Notes: a model not told the origin generated them from the letters alone. DNA of 64,000 nucleotides from Mycoplasma sp. NEAQ87857 (GCF_009792315.1 NZ_CP045542.1:310001-374000); one strand, 5' to 3'; shown: positions 52,501 through 63,603, counted from the stretch's first letter. Numbers and translations are program-made.

Positions 52501-55500
52501 TAAATCTCAATGATGATTCAATATATTCTAAATGAAAAGATTTTGATTTTTACTTTAAAAACGGACTTTATAATTTAGATAATCTAAAAATTGGACTAAA
52601 AAATCTAAAAGAAAGTATTGAATCATCAGGAACAATTGATGCAAATTATACTTTTAAAAATTATGGATTAGGTTTTTATAACACTAGACTCATAACTCCA
52701 TATTTCTGATTATATAAGCCTAAATTCCTTTTTGGTGATAATGGATTTTTATCTCCAGACGCATTTAATAACTCATCTCTAACTAGATATAGTGATGATT
52801 TAAATAGTTATAAAAAACCATCAGGTGTTAGTTTTGCTACAAATGCATTAACTATTTATAAAAGATCTAATAAATGAAAATTTGATATATATAAAGAAGC
52901 TAACATTTTATATGAGCCAGAACCACAACCTAGAAATAATCCATATGGTAATAGTGACAGAACCATCTATGATGTTCCACCTGTAAAATCTATTAAAGAT
53001 ATTGCAGAAATTTTAAATAGAATTAATGGTTTTGTGTATAAAGATCCAAATTCTGCTACAGCAAGTATTGAAGTAGTCAAACCTAATAGTATTAATAATG
53101 CAATGTTAGATTTATTAAAAGAAGTTTTTGTTAAAAACGTTACTATTAATAATTCATTCTTATTAAAAACTATTATTAATCAATTAAATAATGCATTTGA
53201 TAGTTCTGATAAATTATTTAGAACTTATGCTGATGTATTAAAAACTAATAAATATATTTATGCTGATTTAGATCTTAAAAATAATTATGATAATTTAGTA
53301 GGTTTAAATCAACCACAAAACAATCTTGATAACTTAACACAATATATTAAACAACTTCAAACTACTATTTATAACCAAATTAAAGCTATTGTAGCTAAAT
53401 ATGCAAATAGTAATTTAGTTAGTGATCAAGATAAAGCAAATAAAGAAATCTTAGATACTTTTAATGCTGCTTCTAATAAGATTACATTATTAATTGAAGA
53501 AATTAATAATGCTTGATCATTCTTAAATGGTGATAAAAACTATGCTATTGAAAGAATTAATCAATCTAAATTCTTAACTCAAAACCAAAAATTAGCATTT
53601 ATTGACTCATTAAGTTTAGTTAATAGTAAAAATGCTAATGCAAACAACGTAATTAGTGACATTTTAGATAAAGCACTAAGAAGTGCTAAAGATAATGTAG
53701 TTGCTCAAATTAACAATCCAAATAATATTGATTATTCATTTATTCCTAATAATTTAAAAACATTATTTAAAGAAGAATTAGAAAATGATCAAACCAGAGT
53801 TATTGGACCAATTGATGAACCAATTGATATCTTAACTACTAACTATCAAAACTTAGCTAATGAAATTATTAATAGTTTAAATACTGTAGATAATTTAAAC
53901 TATATTGGTGATTATAAAAACGTTTATAAAGATCAAATTAGAGCAATTAATACTAATTCAATTAGTGAATTTAAGAAATTAGCAACACCTATTATTGATG
54001 CTGCTACTAATTTAAATACTGCATTTAAAGGATTAAATGAGAAATATAGTTATGCTTTAAGTCCTGAAATTACTGAAATCTTTAACGCTGCAACTACTGC
54101 AGGACAAGAAGAATTTAAAACAGTAATTGATAAAGTTAACCAAGTTCTAAAAACTCAAGATTCATCTTTACCTACTGTAGAAGCTATTGAAACTTCTAAA
54201 CAAGAAATTCAAGATGCAATTGAAAAACTTAAGAGAGCTAAATTCTTAGAAGATAAGAATAAAGCAATTTTAAGAATTGGTGAAATGGAACACATTAATA
54301 ATGATCTTAAAACCATTTTAATTAATAATATTAAAGATGCAAATGATGAAAAGACCTTTAATAATTACTTAACTTATGCAATTAACATTAATGGTTCTTA
54401 TGGTAATTTAGAAGAAGTTGAAAAACTTGCAAACATTATCAAAAAAACTGATGCCTTTAAACTTGCTGATGAAGATAAAAAACAATTATTGAATAATATC
54501 TTAACTAACGTTAATACATTATTCTTAGATAAAGATAAACTAGGATACAATAATGATCTTCCTGGAGTTGATAAAATTACTGATCAATTAGCTAATGCAA
54601 TTGCAGCAATTAATGGTGATAAAGAATTAAATAATAAAAAAGCTGAAGTATTAAGATTTATTAATAGCTTAAAATGAGTTAATGATAATCAAAGACGTAC
54701 CTTTACTTTATTAATTAAAGCTGCTCAATCGGTAGCTATGTTGGATAATGAAAGTAGTTTAGAACCAGGATTAAAACAACAAGCTCGTATGGTTGATGAT
54801 GATATGGGGGTTATTACTCAATATTTAGCTAACTTACCAACTGAATACAAACAAGAACCAAGAATAACTACTAAAAACTACTACTGAGCAGACAATGAAC
54901 CTCAAAACAACTATAAAAATAGTTTAACTACTGCAACTAATATTACTAACAAAGTTACTGGAGAAGCTAATGTTGATCCTAATTCTGTAGCTATGATTAA
55001 AAATAATTTAATTAACTCTAAAGATAACTTAGATACTTCTGCAAGTTCTAATATTCAAGAAGTAAATACTAATATTAGAACCCTAGGTCATTTATCTGAT
55101 GAAATTAAAACTAAATTATTAACTTTTGCTAACGCTCAACAAACTATTGATCAAGCAAGAATTATAGTTAAAGCTGCAATGAATCTAGATACTAGATATG
55201 GTGATTTTAGTGATTTATTTAAACAAGCAACTTTAAAACAAACAACTAAAGCATATGATGATTTAGATAATGCTCAAAAATCACAATATCAAATCGTTTA
55301 TGCTGAAGCTTCAAACTTTGAACAAGATTTTAATACTAATGCAAGTTTTGATACCACTAATGATATTAATGCATCTTCAAGTGAAATTAGATTATTAAAC
55401 AACAAGATTCGTATTATTTTAGCTTTAGTAGGTGCTAAAAATCCACTTAAAAAACAAGCAATTGAGCGTATTGCTGAATCTAATATTTTAACTCCTGATC

Positions 55501-58500
55501 AAAAGAACAATATTATTAACAATATCTCTAATTTACCTGATGATTCAGATACTTTAGCTTCTGATGTAGATAATATTGTTAATAACGCCTTTAACCAAGC
55601 TCAAACTAATGCTAAAGATAAAATTGCTACTTTACCAAATCTAACTCCTAGCCAAGTTGGTAAATTTAATGAAAAAATTGATCGCTCACCTTTAGAACCT
55701 ACTGGTGGAGTTGGTAATAGTTTAGAAAAAATTGTTAATGTAGCAAATGACATTAACAATGATAGAACACTAGCAAATAATGCAATTGATAAAGCTAATA
55801 ACTTAAACGATGCTCAAAAAGATAATCTTACTAAACAAGCAGAATCTATAGGTATTGGTACTGATGGATCAATTATTACTAACCCAGAAGATACTTCTGG
55901 TTTAGATAGAGCTAAAAATAAAGCTTTAGATATTGCAGATAATGCTAATGCTTTAGATAAAGATATGTCAGATCTTAAAAATAAAACTTTTGAGATTACT
56001 TCTCCTGCATTTAACAATGATTTAGCTAAAGCTTCAGAAGAAACTAAAGACATAGTAGCTAAAGCTAGAGATAATGCTTTAAACATTATTAATAAAGCTG
56101 GACCAGATGCTTCTAAAGAAGAAGTAAAAGATGCAATTAAACAAATTGATGATGCTATAGCTAAAGTTAAAGATGATCTTAAAACTCTTAACGCTGGAGG
56201 AACTATCCAAAACCGTAAAGATGCAGCTATAGATGAAATTAATGATCTTAAAAACATTGCTCCAGAAGTTAAAAAACAATTTACTGATGCTATTACTAAT
56301 ACCCAAGATCCTTTTGTAATTGCTAAAAACTTAAAAGATGCCAAAACTTTAGATAAAGATTATGGAGATTTATTCAAAGCAATCACTGATGCAAATAATG
56401 CTAAAGAAACACCTAATTATAAATTTGCTTCTCCTGAAGCTAAAGAAGCATTGGATAATGCTTTAGCAAAAACCAATAATCCTAGTGATCCAATTTTAAA
56501 TAATGATAATTTAGGTATTAAAGATCAACCAAGTATTATTAATCCAATTGTTAAAGATTTAGAAAATGCTTTAAATGGATTAAATGGTAATAATATTCTT
56601 AAAGACGCTAAAAAAGACGCTTTAAAAGAATTGAATAACTTAAATAATTTAAACAATGCTCAAAAAGCAGATATTACTAAACAAATTAATGATGCTAATA
56701 GTATTGATGAATTAAATAATGTTGATCCAAATAATCCCGGAATCATTAATAAAGCAACTACTTTAAATGATAAAATGGCTGATTTAGATGGATATATTAA
56801 TAAATTAGGTCCTGAATATACTTCTAATCCTATAACTGCAACTGCTTATAGTGAAGCTTCTAAAGAAGATAAAATTGCTTATGATGATGCTTTAAAAGCA
56901 GCTAAAGATTTAGTTGATAAACAAAATGGTGGAGCAATATTAGATCCTAATGAAGTTAAAAAAGTTCAAGATGATTTAACTAAAGCTAAAGACGCCTTAG
57001 ATAAAAGTGCCTTTACTAATAATCCTAATGTCTTAAATGACATTAAAGAAGCTGCTAAAAATGCAATTAATAATTTAGAAAACCTTTCAGATCAAGACAA
57101 AGATCAATTAAATAAACAAATTGAAGCCTCAAATGATCCTGAAATGATTAATAACGTGCTAAATCCTGCAATTGATTTAGATAACAATGTTAAAAATCTA
57201 AAAGATGCAATTGGCAACACCGATAAATTAATTAATAGCAATAAATTCCAAAAAGCTTCTGAAGCTGAAAAAGCTAAAATTCAAGATGATTTAACTAAAG
57301 CTAAAGATGATTTAAATAATTTATTAACTAATCCTGATTTAACTACTGCAGATAAAATCAATAGTAGTAATGATTTAATTAATGATGATACTAATAAATT
57401 AAATGATAATGTTTTAGAATTTAAGAAAAATCATCCAAATATTACTATTAGTCCTGAAATTGCTAAGAAACTTAAAGACGATGCTATAGCTAGAGTCGAA
57501 GGATCAAATATTTTAAATCCTGGTCAAAAAGATTTAATTAAAGAAGCAATTAATTCATTAGCTGATGATTCAGAACTTCCTGATGCTATTGATGATGAAT
57601 TAAATAAAGCTTTAGATACATCTAAAGCTAATGCCAATAATATTGTTGATAGTGTTAAAGATACTGTACCAAATGTTAATGAAGATACTTTAAATAAACT
57701 TAAAGATGAAATTAACAAAGTTAATCTTCCTTCTAAAGGTGTAATTGACAAAGAAATTGATCCTTTAATCAACAATGTTGATAAAGTGATTAAAACCGCT
57801 AAAGACTTAAAAGATCAAATTGATAATGATAACAACTTAAGTAATAAGCAAAAAGATGATCTTAAAGATCAATTAAACAATGATTTAGCTAACGCTTTAG
57901 ATAGCAATAATGTTGATGATGCAGTTAATAACACTAAAGATAAAGTAAATAATGTCTTAAATGATATTAATAAAGCAATCAATCGGGTAGTTCCTGCAAA
58001 ATACTTAAGTGATTTAGATAAATCTAATACTATTAATCAATTAAAAGACTTACCAATTGATAATAATTTAACTAATAACATTAATGACACATTAACTACA
58101 GCTTTAGATAAAGCTAAAGCTATTGTAGAAAATGATATTGATACTGGTAGTGATTTCAATGATTATTCAGCTAGTGATAAACAAACTTTAAAAGATAAAA
58201 TTAAAGCAGTAACTTTAGCTCCTAGTGGAGTAATTACTGATCCAATTAATAACACTATTGATTCATTTAATCAAGGATTAGATGCATTAAAAGATCTTAA
58301 AAATGCTTTAGATCAAGACAATAATTTAACTAACGATCAAAAAGATGCTGTTATTAATGGAACTAAGGACAAAATTAATAATGTCATTAATCCTAATGCT
58401 ACAGTAAATGATAATAAAAATGCAATTGATCAAGTAATTGATCAAGCAAAAAATGCTATTAATACCTTAAAAGATGTAACTAAAAGAATTGAACCCGCTA

Positions 58501-60023
58501 CTTATTTAGATGATAATCAAAAAGCTAAAGCTATAGCAGATATTAATTCAATTCCAATTAATGATCAATTAGTTAATAATATTAATAAAGAATTAACTAA
58601 AGTATATGATCAAGCTAAAGATAATGCTAAAGATACTTTAGATAAATTAACTCCTAGCTTAACTAACCTTTTACCAAAAGATATCAATGCAATTAAAGAT
58701 CAAATTGATCATTCAATGGTACCTAATGAAGGAGTGATTGATCAACCTTTAGTTAATATTATTGATAAATCTAAAGAAATTAATGATTTATTAAACAATG
58801 TTAATAAATCATTAGATGATTCATCATTAGATAAAGCAACTAAAGATAAAATCAAAAACCAAGTAGTTAATAAGTTAATTAACAATCTTAATAATCCAGA
58901 TATTAATAATCAAATTGATGATATTAAACAAAACTTACCAAAAATTATTGATGGATTAAAAACCTTAAAAGATAATGTCAATAAAACTATTAACTCTATT
59001 CCTACTATAGATAAAAATGCTTCTGATGCTGCTAAAGATGCCTTTAATCAAGCCAAAGATAAATTAGATCAAGCATTAGATAATGCTAAAAAAGTTTTAG
59101 ATTCAAAAGATCTACCAGATGTTAAGACAATTGATAATGCTAATAATGATTTAACTAAAGCGAAAGATGATTTAGATAAAACTTATGCTAAAACAATTAT
59201 TGATCAATTAGATAAGCTCTCACCAAGCTTAAAACAAGATTTTAATAATAAAATTGATGCTGCAGATAATAATGATCAAATTCAAAACATCTTAAAACAA
59301 GCTAAAGATGCTAATGATTTATACAATGATTTATTTAACGCTATTAATAAAGCTAAAGATGCTAAAAAATCAAATAACTTCATTAACGCTTCTAAAGATT
59401 TAAAAGATAAATTAAATAATGATTTAGAAAGTTTATACAATAAACCTTTAGATTTAGTAGATAATGATAATTTAGGTATTAATCCTGATACAAGTTTAAT
59501 TAATGATCAAATTACAAAACTTAACAATGATGTAAAAAACCTTAATGGAGATCAAAGATTAAAAGATGCTATTGATAATGGATTAAAAGTACTAGATCAA
59601 TTAAAACACTTAAACGATAAACAAAAAGACTATCTTGAAGGTGAAATTAAATTCAGCAATGATGTTGATGTAATTAATAAAGCTACTAAAGATGCTAAAA
59701 CCCTAGATGATTTAATGGAAAAATTAGCTATTGTAGTAGCTGATGATGATGAGTTAATTGATTCTCAAAGTGATTATTACATTAAAGCAATTAATAAAGA
59801 TCAAGTAGATTTAAATCTACCAATAGCGAAAGAAATCTTATTAAAAGATAGTGCATATAATCCAGATGCTCAATTTATTCAAGATTTAATTAAAAAGATT
59901 ACTCTTGGAGCAATTAAACCTGATTATTCATGATTATACTTATTGATTTTAACAACTATAGGTACAATGTTCTATTGAGTTGGTGCTTTATTATCAAAAC
60001 TTAAACGCAAAAAGAATAAATAA
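46506..60023 (+). CDS. Giant surface protein, 4505 aa, with GA/FIVAR-like repeats and C-terminal anchor
   Basis: One frame of 4506 codons. The signal peptide ends near LAVSAS (residue about 27). Residues 30-1530 mix a short beta-rich start with helical segments. Residues about 1533-2176 form an aromatic-, Gly- and Pro-rich island (see finding). From about 2180 helices resume. From about 2830 to 4475 come repeats like the GA and FIVAR modules of Ebh-type proteins, for example LNNLNNAQKADITKQINDAN and ENLSDQDKDQLNKQIEASND. The end is a membrane helix (WLYLLILTTIGTMFYWVGAL) and a basic tail, so most of the chain is outside the cell. I chose ATG 46506 with GGAG upstream over ATG 46494, which overlaps that ribosome site. 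Binding of host albumin or matrix is known for some GA proteins and is only inferred here. Confidence 0.87.
55476..58900 (+). repeat. Four diverged ~135-residue units in the giant surface protein
   Basis: Units at about 55476-55845, 57501-57912, 57992-58400 and 58494-58900. Shared pattern: N-terminal (N-I-L/K-Y-L/T-Y-L)...D..K..., then A.D.......L, then P.(G)GVI(or V).(P/K)..........., then (N)LSNKQKDDLKDQ or NLTNDQKDAVING-type helix. The last three are close in length (412, 409 and 407 bases). Divergence is at amino-acid level; no long identical DNA stretch was seen. Confidence 0.6.
56376..59628 (+). repeat. Duplicated ~97-residue unit in the giant surface protein
   Basis: Two copies, at about 56376-56668 and 59338-59628. 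Shared blocks: A..(N)AK(D/E)..K...F(A/I).AS...K..L, then (N/D)NDNLGI, then I..L......LNG, then LKDA...(A/G)L..L..L...QK. They flank the run of longer units, suggesting a block duplication. Confidence 0.6.
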
Positions 60024-60028
60024 GAATT

Positions 60029-60051
60029 AAAACCGCCATTTAGGCGGTTTT
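60029..60051 (+). terminator. Terminator of the 4505-aa gene
   Basis: GC-rich stem AAAACCGCC/GGCGGTTTT with 5-base loop and T6, 5 bases after the stop. One of the few GC-rich stems in the window. The trmB -35 region would fall inside it. Confidence 0.93.
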
Positions 60052-60058
60052 TTCTTGA

Positions 60059-60064
60059 TATAAT
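60059..60064 (+). promoter_or_regulatory. -10 of trmB, leaderless start
   Basis: TATAAT ends 7 bases before the trmB ATG; no Shine-Dalgarno sequence. Transcription should begin at or next to the start codon. Confidence 0.6.
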
Positions 60065-60071
60065 ACAAACT

Positions 60072-60692
60072 ATGAGATTAAGATATGATAGTACTGCTTT
60101 AACTAAATTAGAGCAATCACCTTATTATTTAACTAATTTTCCAATTACCTTAAAAGCAACTGATGTTGTAGAAATTGGTGCAGGTAAAGGAGAAATGATT
60201 AGTCAATTAGCTTTAAATAATCCTGATATAACTTATTATGCACTAGAAAAATATCCTACAGTAGCTAATAAGATTTTAAATAAAATTAAAGAGTTAAATT
60301 TAACTAATTTATATATAGTTACAATTGATGCTAGAGAGCTTTTAGAAGTTTTTAAAGGTCAAGTTAATACCTTATGATTAACTTTTTCTGACCCTTGACC
60401 TAAAAAACATCATGCTCGTAGAAGATTGACCTATAAGGACTTTTTAGCTTTATATCAAAAGCTATTAACTGAAGAAGGGAAGCTTTATTTTAAAACTGAT
60501 AATGATAAGTTATTTGACTTTTCTATTGAGTCGTTAAATGAAAATAATTGAGAAATTTTAGATTTAACTAGAGATTTACATCAAAGTTCTTATAATCAAA
60601 ATAACTACCAAACTGGTTATGAGAAAAAATGATCAAGCTTAGGAAAAAATATTAATTTCTTAATAGCAAAACCAAAAACATGAATAAAATAA
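60072..60692 (+). CDS. trmB: tRNA (guanine-N7)-methyltransferase
   Basis: 206 aa, normal length. Makes m7G46 in the tRNA variable loop using SAM. Motifs: [16 protein letters not shown] (SAM loop) and [15 protein letters not shown], the TrmB signature for tRNA binding and catalysis. [16 protein letters not shown] near the end fits the family. Five TGA Trp codons (at about W102, W105 and later) split the frame. ATG lies directly after a -10, as in mnmE. Confidence 0.95.
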
Positions 60693-60696
60693 ACAC

Positions 60697-60742
60697 AAAA
60701 ATACAATAAAGGCACTTTATTGTATTTTTTTTTTTTTTTTTT
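60697..60742 (+). terminator. Terminator of trmB ending in an 18-T run
   Basis: 15-pair stem AAAAATACAATAAAG/CTTTATTGTATTTTT with a 3-base loop. The T run at 60725-60742 is 18 bases, far longer than other T runs here, and about 13 bases from the next gene's -35. Confidence 0.9.
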
Positions 60743-60755
60743 GAAAAAATGTTTT

Positions 60756-60783
60756 TTGATTATTTCTAACTTATGCCTATATA
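60756..60783 (+). promoter_or_regulatory. Candidate promoter of the small membrane protein
   Basis: TTGATT (60756-60761), 16 bases, TATATA (60778-60783). TATAAT four bases further is an alternative -10. Confidence 0.5.
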
Positions 60784-60819
60784 TAATAAATACATAAAAT
60801 AAAGTAAAGGAAAAAAGTT

Positions 60820-61434
60820 ATGAACAATAAGTATTTTGTTAAAATGAAAAGCTTGGTAACATTTGCAATTTTAGTATTTATTATGCAACTTGTTATTATA
60901 GTTGGATTTTATAAATTCAAAAATGCTCAAGGAGTTAATGTTGAATCTGGATTCTTTAAGTTTTATGTTTCATTAACATCAGTTTCATTACAACCAAAAT
61001 TATTCTTTAAAAATTTAGGAAAACTTCTTGATGCCGCACCTGATACTAGCTACGTTGTATCAGTTATATTTGCAGTGTTATTCTTCTTATTTAATCTATT
61101 TTGCATCTTAACACTTATGTTAATTTTATCAATTAAAACCATTAAATGTTTATTCTGTAGAAATTGACTTGCATTTATTATCTTGATGGTTTTTGGAACA
61201 CTTTTCAATATATTAGCAATTATTCAATATATTTATCCAGCAATTGTCAGCTTTAGTGAAACCACAACCTATAGCAAAGATATTGAAGCCATCCAAAAAG
61301 TTATTTATGACTTATTTGGTAAAAAAGGTCCAGAAGCAATGGTATGATTATTACTAATTGCCGAACTTAGTTTAATTATTGCTCCTGCAGCAGTAAACAT
61401 TAAAGGAAGAAACAACAGTCTTTACATTCAATAA
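60820..61434 (+). CDS. Small membrane protein with four transmembrane helices, unknown function
   Basis: 204 aa. Helices at about residues 13-31 (FAILVFIMQLVIIVGFY), 77-105 (VSVIFAVLFFLFNLFCILTL), 115-142 (LAFIILMVFGTLFNILAII) and 172-190 (MVWLLLIAELSLIIAPAA). A 45-residue loop after helix 1 and a 30-residue loop before helix 4 are polar. No motif of a known transporter. Cys residues occur in CILTL and KCLFCRN. AAAGGA before ATG. I do not recognise it; it may be a lineage-specific mycoplasma protein. Confidence 0.75.
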
Positions 61435-61439
61435 AATAG

Positions 61440-61483
61440 AAATTGAGATATTACTTAGTAACTAAGCATATCTCAATTTTTTT
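61440..61483. terminator. Terminator copy 1 (duplicated segment)
   Basis: Stem AAATTGAGATAT/ATATCTCAATTT enclosing a second stem CTTAG/CTAAG, then T7. Nearly identical to the hairpin at 62948-62990 and part of a duplicated block. Confidence 0.85.
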
Positions 61484-61547
61484 ATATTGTTTGGTTTAGA
61501 TTACTCTTTAATCTTTGTTGAATGTAAATTAATTTAACACTAGTTGC
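61482..61547 (-). pseudogene. C-terminal fragment of the 142-aa unknown gene
   Basis: Minus-strand residues VKLIYIQQRLKSNLNQTI then stop match the end of the intact protein at 62991-63419 (VKLIYIQQRYKENINQTV), and the DNA matches closely through the terminator too. Only about 20 codons remain; the rest is replaced by the IS remnant, which begins at 61549. It is a relic of a second copy of that gene. Confidence 0.75.
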
Positions 61548-61548
61548 T

Positions 61549-61638
61549 CCTAAGTTTCCAAGTTTTAACAAAAAATACTAAAAAAGAGCATTTAAAACGA
61601 TCTTTTTTTAACTTTTTCAAAATCTTACATTGTAATTT
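61549..61638 (-). mobile_element. IS1634 remnant, left end only
   Basis: About 90 bases matching the left end of the intact element at 24997: inverted repeat CCTAAGTTTCCAAGTTTTAA, a decayed hairpin (AAAGAGCATTT...GATCTTTTTTT), the block AACTTTTTCAAAA and TTACATTGTAATTT. No transposase sequence remains. It marks the IS boundary at CCT(n)AG and an old deletion. Confidence 0.85.
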
Positions 61639-61660
61639 TAAATAAAACAATTGCTTAAAG

Positions 61661-61750
61661 TTTTGAAATAAGGAAATTAAATTCTGTATCTTATTTCAAT
61701 AAAATATATTTTTTTGAAATAAGAGTGATAAAATTATATTAGTATTTCAA
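61661..61750 (+). promoter_or_regulatory. fic promoter with four GAAATAAG motifs
   Basis: TTGAAATAAG at 61663-61672 (forward), CTTATTTCAA at 61690-61699 (reverse), TTGAAATAAG at 61714-61723 (forward), and the shortened TATTTCAA at 61743-61750 (reverse). TTGAAA of the third could serve as -35 with TATATT at 61735-61740 as -10. The alternating arms give two inverted pairs ahead of the gene. Confidence 0.5.
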
Positions 61751-61763
61751 AAAAGAGGGTATT

Positions 61764-62936
61764 ATGAACAACGAAAGAGCAGGAAAATGAAGTAAGCAAT
61801 TATCAGGCGAAATGACTTATTATTCATTTCATCCATCAAAATTGCCACCTAAACCAGAAATAGAAATTGATGATGAGATGTATAATAAATTAATTCATGC
61901 TTATAAAGTTCTAGCAATATTAGATGATAGATCATCTTATATTCCTAATATGGACTTATTTATTTCAATGTATGTGCAAAAAGAAGCTTTATTATCTTCT
62001 CAAATTGAAGGTACTCAAGCAACTTTGGAAGATATTTTTGATTCCAATATCAGTCAAAACATTAATTTAGATGTAGATGAAGTAATTAATTATATTAAAG
62101 CTACTAATTATGCTATACAGAGATTGCAAACCTTTCCATTATGTAATAGGTTGCTTTTAGAAGTTCATAAAATATTACTTGATAATACTAGAGGTAAGGA
62201 TAAACACCCAGGTGAATTTCGTAGAAGTCAAAATTGAATTGGTGGAGTTAATTCAACTATTAAAACTGCTAGATTTATACCACCAGATGTAAATTATATG
62301 AAACAAGCTTTATCTGATTTAGAAATATATATGAATAATGATGATCAATTGGATGATTTAATTAAGATTGCTTTAATTCATTATCAATTTGAAACAATTC
62401 ATCCATTTTTAGATGACAATGGACGAATTGGAAGATTATTAATTGTTTTATACTTATTAGAAAAGAAAATTATTAAAGCACCTTCTTTATATATGTCATT
62501 TTACTTAAAACAACACAGAATTGAATATTATGATAGAATGACTACAATTAGACAAACAGGTGATTATGAGCAATGAATTAAGTTCTTTTTAGATGGTATT
62601 TATATTAGTGCTAAAAATGCAATTGAAACGATAGATGAACTAATCAAACTAAGAAATATTAATTTAACTAAAATCAATGATCAAAATTTTAATAAAAGAA
62701 CTAAAGAAACTGCTATTAAAATTTTTAATTACCTAGAAGCTCATCCTGTTATAGATATTACTAAAACTGCAGCTGATTTATCTATTACTTATAATACTGC
62801 TTCTTCAGCTATAAATAAACTTAAAGATTTAGCTATTATTAAACTTAATAAAAATCAAGAAAGAAATAAAGTCTATAGCTACTATGAATATATAGAAATC
62901 TTAAAAGAAGGAACAGAAATTATACCTACAGAATAA
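61764..62936 (+). CDS. Fic/DOC family protein, class II, with C-terminal winged helix
   Basis: 390 aa. Fic enzymes transfer AMP (or other nucleotides or phosphates) from a nucleotide to a hydroxyl of a target protein. The Fic core is HPFLDDNGRIGR near residue 212, with the catalytic His and Arg present; the usual Gly reads Asp. An N-terminal inhibitory motif (S/T)xxxE(G/N) is present as SSQIEG, so the enzyme should be autoinhibited (class II). The N-terminal Fic_N-type region includes AGKWSKQLSGEM and YSFHPSKLPP. The last 70 residues look like a winged helix (AADLSITYNTASSAINKLKD), suggesting DNA binding and perhaps self-regulation. AGAGGG before ATG. No antitoxin gene is adjacent. Confidence 0.9.
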
Positions 62937-62947
62937 TAATTAAAAAT

Positions 62948-62990
62948 AAAAATTGAGATATTACTTATAACTAAGCATATCTCAATTTTT
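62948..62990. terminator. Bidirectional terminator between fic and the 142-aa gene (copy 2)
   Basis: 14-pair stem AAAAATTGAGATAT/ATATCTCAATTTTT around a 15-base loop, lying one base before the stop of the minus-strand gene. Homologous to the hairpin at 61440. Confidence 0.88.
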
Positions 62991-63419
62991 TTATACTGTT
63001 TGATTTATATTTTCCTTATATCTTTGTTGGATGTAAATTAATTTAACCTTGTTTTCATCATCACTTAAAATCACATTCACAGTATCAAGAATCTGAAGTT
63101 CATTAAATTCACTTAATGGCATTTGGAATAATGGTTGTTGAACATTATGTGCATTTTCTAAAAAGGTATTAACTCCGATTCTATAATAGTTGTTTAAATT
63201 GATTTTAAATGGTAAATCAAACTCATTAGTGTATAAATTAATTCAGTTTTCTAAGTTATTGACATCAGAATCTTTATCAGTAGCAGTTACAAAGATTAAA
63301 TCTTCATCTAAAAATAAAATTGGTAAGCAATATTTGCTTGTATCATTAGAGAAGTTTTCAACTCCATCTGCTAGCTGAGCATTCATTCGATGTAGATCAA
63401 ATAATATTTTCTTGTCCAT
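62991..63419 (-). CDS. Conserved-looking unknown protein, 142 aa
   Basis: Cytosolic, acidic, no signal peptide or membrane helix. MDKKILFDLHRMNAQLADGV at the start, LPILFLDEDLIFVTATDKDS and PLFQMPLSEFNELQILDTVN in the middle, and a basic end. GGAG before ATG. TGA Trp occurs in ENWINL. It could belong to a small alpha/beta fold, but I recognise no family. A truncated second copy lies at 61482, on the other side of fic. Confidence 0.72.
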
Positions 63420-63542
63420 TGTTGCTCCAATTTATAAATAAATAATTTATAACAATGAACTAAAAATAAACTAATTTAACACAAAAATATTAAACTTATG
63501 CATTCTTTTACAAAAGATTAAAACGCAAGCGATAATAAGATG

Positions 63543-63568
63543 ATAAAACGACAAATATGTCGTTTTAT
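63543..63568. terminator. Hairpin upstream of the 142-aa gene
   Basis: Stem ATAAAACGACA/TGTCGTTTTAT around AATA. No long T run. It could be a second terminator of the last gene or part of a leader. Confidence 0.5.
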
Positions 63569-63603
63569 GTTCCTTTAGTACCTAAAGCATCAAAAATAAA
63601 ACA

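Noticed and set aside
55814-56344. A 176-residue antisense open frame inside the giant surface gene.
   Set aside because: It is the reverse of a repeat-rich coding region (Ser/Leu/Ala-rich mirror of Asp/Lys/Asn codons), has no ribosome site and no recognisable domain.
55476-58900. CRISPR-like array because of repeated units.
   Set aside because: Repeats are long, in coding sequence, diverged and protein-level only. No short direct repeats with unique spacers exist in the window and there are no cas genes.
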